This document shows positions 61,200-64,000 of a DNA stretch of 64,000 bases, one piece after another (within the stretch, counting starts at the first letter, position 1; every line of letters starts with the position of its first letter). The stretch lies in NCBI GenBank assembly GCA_003153475.1, contig PLYT01000005.1, forward strand, positions 26,781-90,780, given 5' to 3'. A program made the translations under genes and the position numbers. The notes under the pieces are model-generated. The model ran no database searches, was not told where the DNA came from, and worked only from the letters and a program-made list of their open reading frames with translations. Origin of the DNA: Betaproteobacteria bacterium (GTDB taxonomy: Bacteria > Pseudomonadota > Gammaproteobacteria > Burkholderiales > Casimicrobiaceae).

Positions 61200-62975
61200 C
61201 TAACCCGCGCGCTTGCGCCGCTCGAGGTCGATGTCCATGAATTGCCAATAGGTGCTGAACACCTGGGGCCTGAAGCCCAGCAGCCACGGCTGGACGAAAT
61301 CGTTCTCGCGGCGAAATATCATCGGAAGCAGCGGCATGTATGCGCGCGCCATCTCGGTCATGCGGCGCGCGGCCACGATCTGTTCCGGCGTCGTCGGGCT
61401 ACGCAGGAAGCGATCGAGCCACTGATCGTATTCTGCGAACTTGAAGCGCGACTGGTTGGCGAACGGGGGCTGCCTGCTGTCGAGCAATTCCAGGATGCCA
61501 TCGCCGGTCGGTATGCCGCCGAAGCCGGCCGCCGCGAGCTGGAACTTGCCGCCGATAACTTCCTTGATGAAATCCTGGAAAGGCGTCAGGTGGAAATCGA
61601 TCCGGATGCCGATGGCGTCCATGTCTCGTCGCCACAATGTCTGCATTTCGCGCGAGATCGCCGCCGCGCGCAGCGACAGGACGACCGTCAGGGGCTTGCC
61701 GTCCGGGCCTTTGCGGTATCCGTCGGCGTCGCGATTGCCGTAGCCGAAGCGGTCGAGCAACGCGCGCGCCGCCGCGGGGTCGTACAGCGCGCGCGGCGAC
61801 GCCCCGGGGTCGTGGCCTGTGACGCCGGGAGGGACCAGTTGGGAGGCAGGCTGCCCTTGTCCTGCGTAGACGACGTCGACCAGGTTCTGCGTGTCGAGCC
61901 CCAGCGCGATCGCGCGCCGCAACGCGATCCGGTCCTTGCGCGTGCCGCCGACCACCGCATCGTCCATGTTGAAGTCGACGAAAAACAGGAACGGCTCGAT
62001 GTAGGCATGGCGCACGATGCCGCGTGCCGCGTATTCGGGCTTGAGCTTGTCGTTGGCCAAGAGCCGGTTGCCCACTTCGGCCCGGAGCTCGACATAATCG
62101 AGCGCGCCACGCTCGAATTCGAGCAGCAGCGTTGTGTCCTCCTCGATGATGCTGATGTCGATGACGCCGATCTGGGGGAACGTCCTGCCCCGCATGCTGC
62201 GCTCCATCTCCCTATCGGCAGGATTGCCGCTGGCCGGAAATCGCAATGTCCGATAATTCGGATTGGCCTCCAGTACGATTTTCGATCCGCGCTTCCATTC
62301 GCGCAGGCGATAGGGGCCGGTGCCGACAGGGTGCGTGCGAATGTCACCGCCCGCTGCCTCGACCACCTCGCGCGCAACGGCGGTCGCCACAAGGAATTGC
62401 TGCACCGACGGATAGTTGATCGCGTTGAGCTTGATCTGCAGCGTGTAGCGGCCCAGCGCGCGCAGCCCCTCGATCGGACGGTCGTAGTCGAATTTCGCGC
62501 CCGGACGCTTGGCCGAATCGACCACCGCGCGGGCGCCGATGATCAGATCGGTCATGACGGTGTCGCCGCCGCGGCTCAAATTGGGATCCAGCCGCCGCTT
62601 CATCGAGTAAACGTAGTCGTCGGCGACGAGCTCGCGCGGCTTGCCGTGGAACGCCGGATCATCGGTAAAGCGGATTCCCGGCGTGAGTTTCACCAGCCAC
62701 GTCTTGCCGTCGTCGGACACCTCCAGCGGCGCGCTCGCCGTCACCGGCATCAGTCCGGCAGGGGTGTGCAGGTAATCCCAGTTGTAGAGCCCCTCGAAGA
62801 TCGCGAGGATCACGCGCTGCGCCGGAATATTGGTCGCCTGCTGCGGATCGAGCGTGTCGACATCCGGCAACGCGACGCGAAGCACCTTGTTCGGGTCCGC
62901 GGCGCCGGCGGCGCAGCCGAACGCCATCGCGATCAGCGCGAGCGTCCACCGCAGTCGCTTTGTAGCGCAAGCCAC
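61200..62975 (-). CDS. Family-5 ABC transporter substrate-binding protein
   Basis: 591 residues from a GTG with GGAGG 8 nt upstream; the track's TTG one codon earlier is worse placed. Signal peptide ends at 'CAAGAADPNKV'. Family-5 (peptide/nickel/oligosaccharide) pattern: 'DVDTLDPQQATNIPAQRVIL', 'VGTGPYRLREWKRGSKIVL', 'NPNYRTL' and 'RRAIALGLDTQNLVDVVYAG'. The ligand may be a peptide or another oligomer. No permease or ATPase of this type is near, so its membrane partners are elsewhere. Confidence 0.9.
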   Translation of the reverse strand: MACATKRLRWTLALIAMAFGCAAGAADPNKVLRVALPDVDTLDPQQATNIPAQRVILAIFEGLYNWDYLHTPAGLMPVTASAPLEVSDDGKTWLVKLTPGIRFTDDPAFHGKPRELVADDYVYSMKRRLDPNLSRGGDTVMTDLIIGARAVVDSAKRPGAKFDYDRPIEGLRALGRYTLQIKLNAINYPSVQQFLVATAVAREVVEAAGGDIRTHPVGTGPYRLREWKRGSKIVLEANPNYRTLRFPASGNPADREMERSMRGRTFPQIGVIDISIIEEDTTLLLEFERGALDYVELRAEVGNRLLANDKLKPEYAARGIVRHAYIEPFLFFVDFNMDDAVVGGTRKDRIALRRAIALGLDTQNLVDVVYAGQGQPASQLVPPGVTGHDPGASPRALYDPAAARALLDRFGYGNRDADGYRKGPDGKPLTVVLSLRAAAISREMQTLWRRDMDAIGIRIDFHLTPFQDFIKEVIGGKFQLAAAGFGGIPTGDGILELLDSRQPPFANQSRFKFAEYDQWLDRFLRSPTTPEQIVAARRMTEMARAYMPLLPMIFRRENDFVQPWLLGFRPQVFSTYWQFMDIDLERRKRAG

Positions 62976-63089
62976 CAACGCATCCTCCCTACGCGTCCGG
63001 CCGCCATCGCCGGCACAGGATTATGCATCAGTCGTCAGCTGCGCCGAGTGGATTCGAGCGGGCTGGGCGCTGTGAGCGTCGCGCCGTAG

Positions 63090-63120
63090 AAAAAAAAACG
63101 GGCCCGACGCATCGGGCCCG
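63090..63120 (-). terminator. Intrinsic terminator of glycine-zipper operon
   Basis: Read on the minus strand: CGGGCCCGA-TGCG-TCGGGCCCG, a perfect 9-bp stem, followed by nine T. It lies 30 nt past the stop of the gene at 63151. Confidence 0.92.
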
Positions 63121-63150
63121 CGGATACGAACGAACGACTGCCTGGCGCGT

Positions 63151-63639
63151 TCAACCCGCCGGCGGCCCGTAATACGGATACGGCGGCGCGCGATAGCGCT
63201 CCGGTCCGCGGACCGGGATCTGGTTGCCCTTCGCATACATGCATTGCATATAGGCGCCGTCGTATCGGCGCTGGGTCTGGTAGTAGCCCGCACCGTAGGC
63301 GTTGCTGCCGGCCGCGCTGCCGAACAAGAGTCCGGTTCCGGCGCCGATCGCCGCGCCCGGGCCGGCGTTGCCGGACGCCGATCCTATGATCGCGCCCGCG
63401 GCGGCGCCGATCGCCGTGCCGGCGATCGCGCTGCCCGCAGCGTTGTTGTTCGCCTGCTCGACGGAGCCGCCAACCGACTGCCGCGCAAATTCTTGGCAGG
63501 CGAAGGTATCGGCCTGGAACTGGTCGAAAGTCTTGTTCCTGCCCGGCAGTGCGACGACGCTGGGCGCAGTCGGCACCGTAACGCAGGCTCCCAGCAGCAG
63601 GGCCCCAGCCAACGGAAGATAACGCTTGATGGCATTCAT
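63151..63639 (-). CDS. Glycine-zipper lipoprotein
   Basis: 162 residues from the ATG with GTGAGGAA upstream; the track start is 23 codons too early. Lipoprotein signal ends at 'ALLLGACVTVPT'. Then 'KTFDQFQADTFACQEFARQS', followed by a Gly/Ala zipper of about 50 residues ('SAIAGTAIGAAAGAIIGSAS', 'GPGAAIGAGTGLLFGSAAGS') and a C-terminus 'RRYDGAYMQCMYAKGNQIP'. Glycine-zipper lipoproteins of this kind sit in the outer membrane or periplasm; function is not settled. Follows the truncated gene at the window edge by 15 nt. Confidence 0.88.
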   Translation of the reverse strand: MNAIKRYLPLAGALLLGACVTVPTAPSVVALPGRNKTFDQFQADTFACQEFARQSVGGSVEQANNNAAGSAIAGTAIGAAAGAIIGSASGNAGPGAAIGAGTGLLFGSAAGSNAYGAGYYQTQRRYDGAYMQCMYAKGNQIPVRGPERYRAPPYPYYGPPAG

Positions 63640-63653
63640 TGATTCCTCACCTG

Positions 63654-64000
63654 TCAACGCGGCGCCGGCGCAGCGCCCGGCGAGCCGTTTGGAACGACCG
63701 TCAGCCACCCGCTCGGGCAGTTGGCGATCTGCGGATAGTAGCCGGCCGGGTCAGTGCAATAGTACGAATACCGGCTGCGCTGCGGCGGCGCGGCCGGCGC
63801 AATCGCGTCGCCCAAATCGCGCTGAATATAGGTTTGCGGCGCGCCGTCGTCGTACGAGCCCCCGTCGTAGTACGTGTACGGGTACGGATAGGCGTAAGCG
63901 TATGGATAGTAGCCGGGCCCCCAGTAATAGAACGCCGGAAAGCCGAACGACAGGCCGAAGCGCGGACCGCCGTGCCAGCCGCCGCCGCCGTGCCAGCCGC
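63654..64000 (-). CDS. Tyr/Pro/Gly-rich exported-type protein, C-terminal part (truncated by window edge)
   Basis: Only the last about 115 codons are in the window; the ORF track omits it. The sequence has a Gly/Trp/His-rich start ('GWHGGGGWHGGPRFGLSF'), a Tyr/Pro run ('YYPYAYAYPYPYTYYDGG') and a C-terminal module 'YYCTDPAGYYPQIANCPSGW' with two Cys and aromatic residues. This tail is a recognisable ending of beta-proteobacterial envelope proteins of unknown function. It is the first visible gene of an operon with the glycine-zipper lipoprotein. Confidence 0.72.
   Translation of the reverse strand, partial: GWHGGGGWHGGPRFGLSFGFPAFYYWGPGYYPYAYAYPYPYTYYDGGSYDDGAPQTYIQRDLGDAIAPAAPPQRSRYSYYCTDPAGYYPQIANCPSGWLTVVPNGSPGAAPAPR

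Noticed and set aside
60183-63089. 968-codon plus-strand ORF
   Set aside because: Shadow of the LigI-like and family-5 binding-protein genes, whose minus-strand frames carry clear family motifs.

Overview
The window reads as ordinary chromosome of a GC-rich proteobacterium, most likely a betaproteobacterium of the Burkholderiales type. The pointers are two Bug/TctC-type tripartite-tricarboxylate receptors, proteobacterial GshA and DinB, DUF3014, DUF3301 and NnrU proteins, and many ABC/TRAP uptake genes beside catabolic enzymes. I saw no rRNA, tRNA, IS element, prophage or CRISPR array. Genes are mostly short co-directional groups of 1-5 with stop/start overlaps (ATGA, TGATG), good Shine-Dalgarno sites and few strong terminators.

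Layout. 1-9.5 kb: 3'-truncated PQQ dehydrogenase, DUF2934 protein, Tat-exported dienelactone hydrolase, a PaaK-like ligase split by an in-frame TGA, two small exported proteins facing apart, a TRAP dctQM pair with several frame shifts, pirin, an MFS transporter. 9.5-18.6 kb: amidase, FadH-like 2,4-dienoyl-CoA reductase, then a GGDEF-EAL signalling protein divergent from a beta-barrel, a cupredoxin-like protein and a small membrane protein across an AT-rich promoter island. 18.7-26.1 kb: class-III aminotransferase, complete Pot-type polyamine ABC transporter, and a fused betaine-type binding-protein/permease without its own ATPase. 26.1-32.4 kb: ECF sigma/DUF4142/cupredoxin operon, NnrU, a frameshifted lipoprotein, a PEBP protein, and a Lon-like AAA+ ATPase behind a sigma54-like promoter. 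32.7-39.4 kb: ThDP enzyme, aldehyde dehydrogenase and a full NMT1/Tau-type ABC importer, apparently one catabolic cluster. 39.4-50.3 kb: GshA coupled to a signal-less solute-binding protein, a Bug receptor coupled to MmgE/PrpD, an orphan molybdopterin dehydrogenase subunit, DUF3014, an exported intradiol dioxygenase-like protein, DUF3301, a GNAT. 50.4-64 kb: RES/Xre toxin-antitoxin pair with inverted-repeat operators, AlkB, a thioredoxin lipoprotein, alpha/beta hydrolase, FMN reductase, DinB, a ModA-like protein, Bug receptor, LigI-like amidohydrolase, family-5 binding protein, glycine-zipper lipoprotein and a truncated exported protein.

The physiology suggested is scavenging of organic acids, polyamines, betaines and aromatic-type compounds, with copper/redox and c-di-GMP signalling genes. 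The least explained elements are the GGDEF-EAL/beta-barrel/cupredoxin locus, the sigma/DUF4142/cupredoxin operon, the protease-less Lon-like ATPase with a sigma54-type promoter, and the two binding proteins without signal peptides. Several genes carry indels or stops; sequence alone cannot tell real decay from consensus error. All family assignments come from reading the translations, without database searches.
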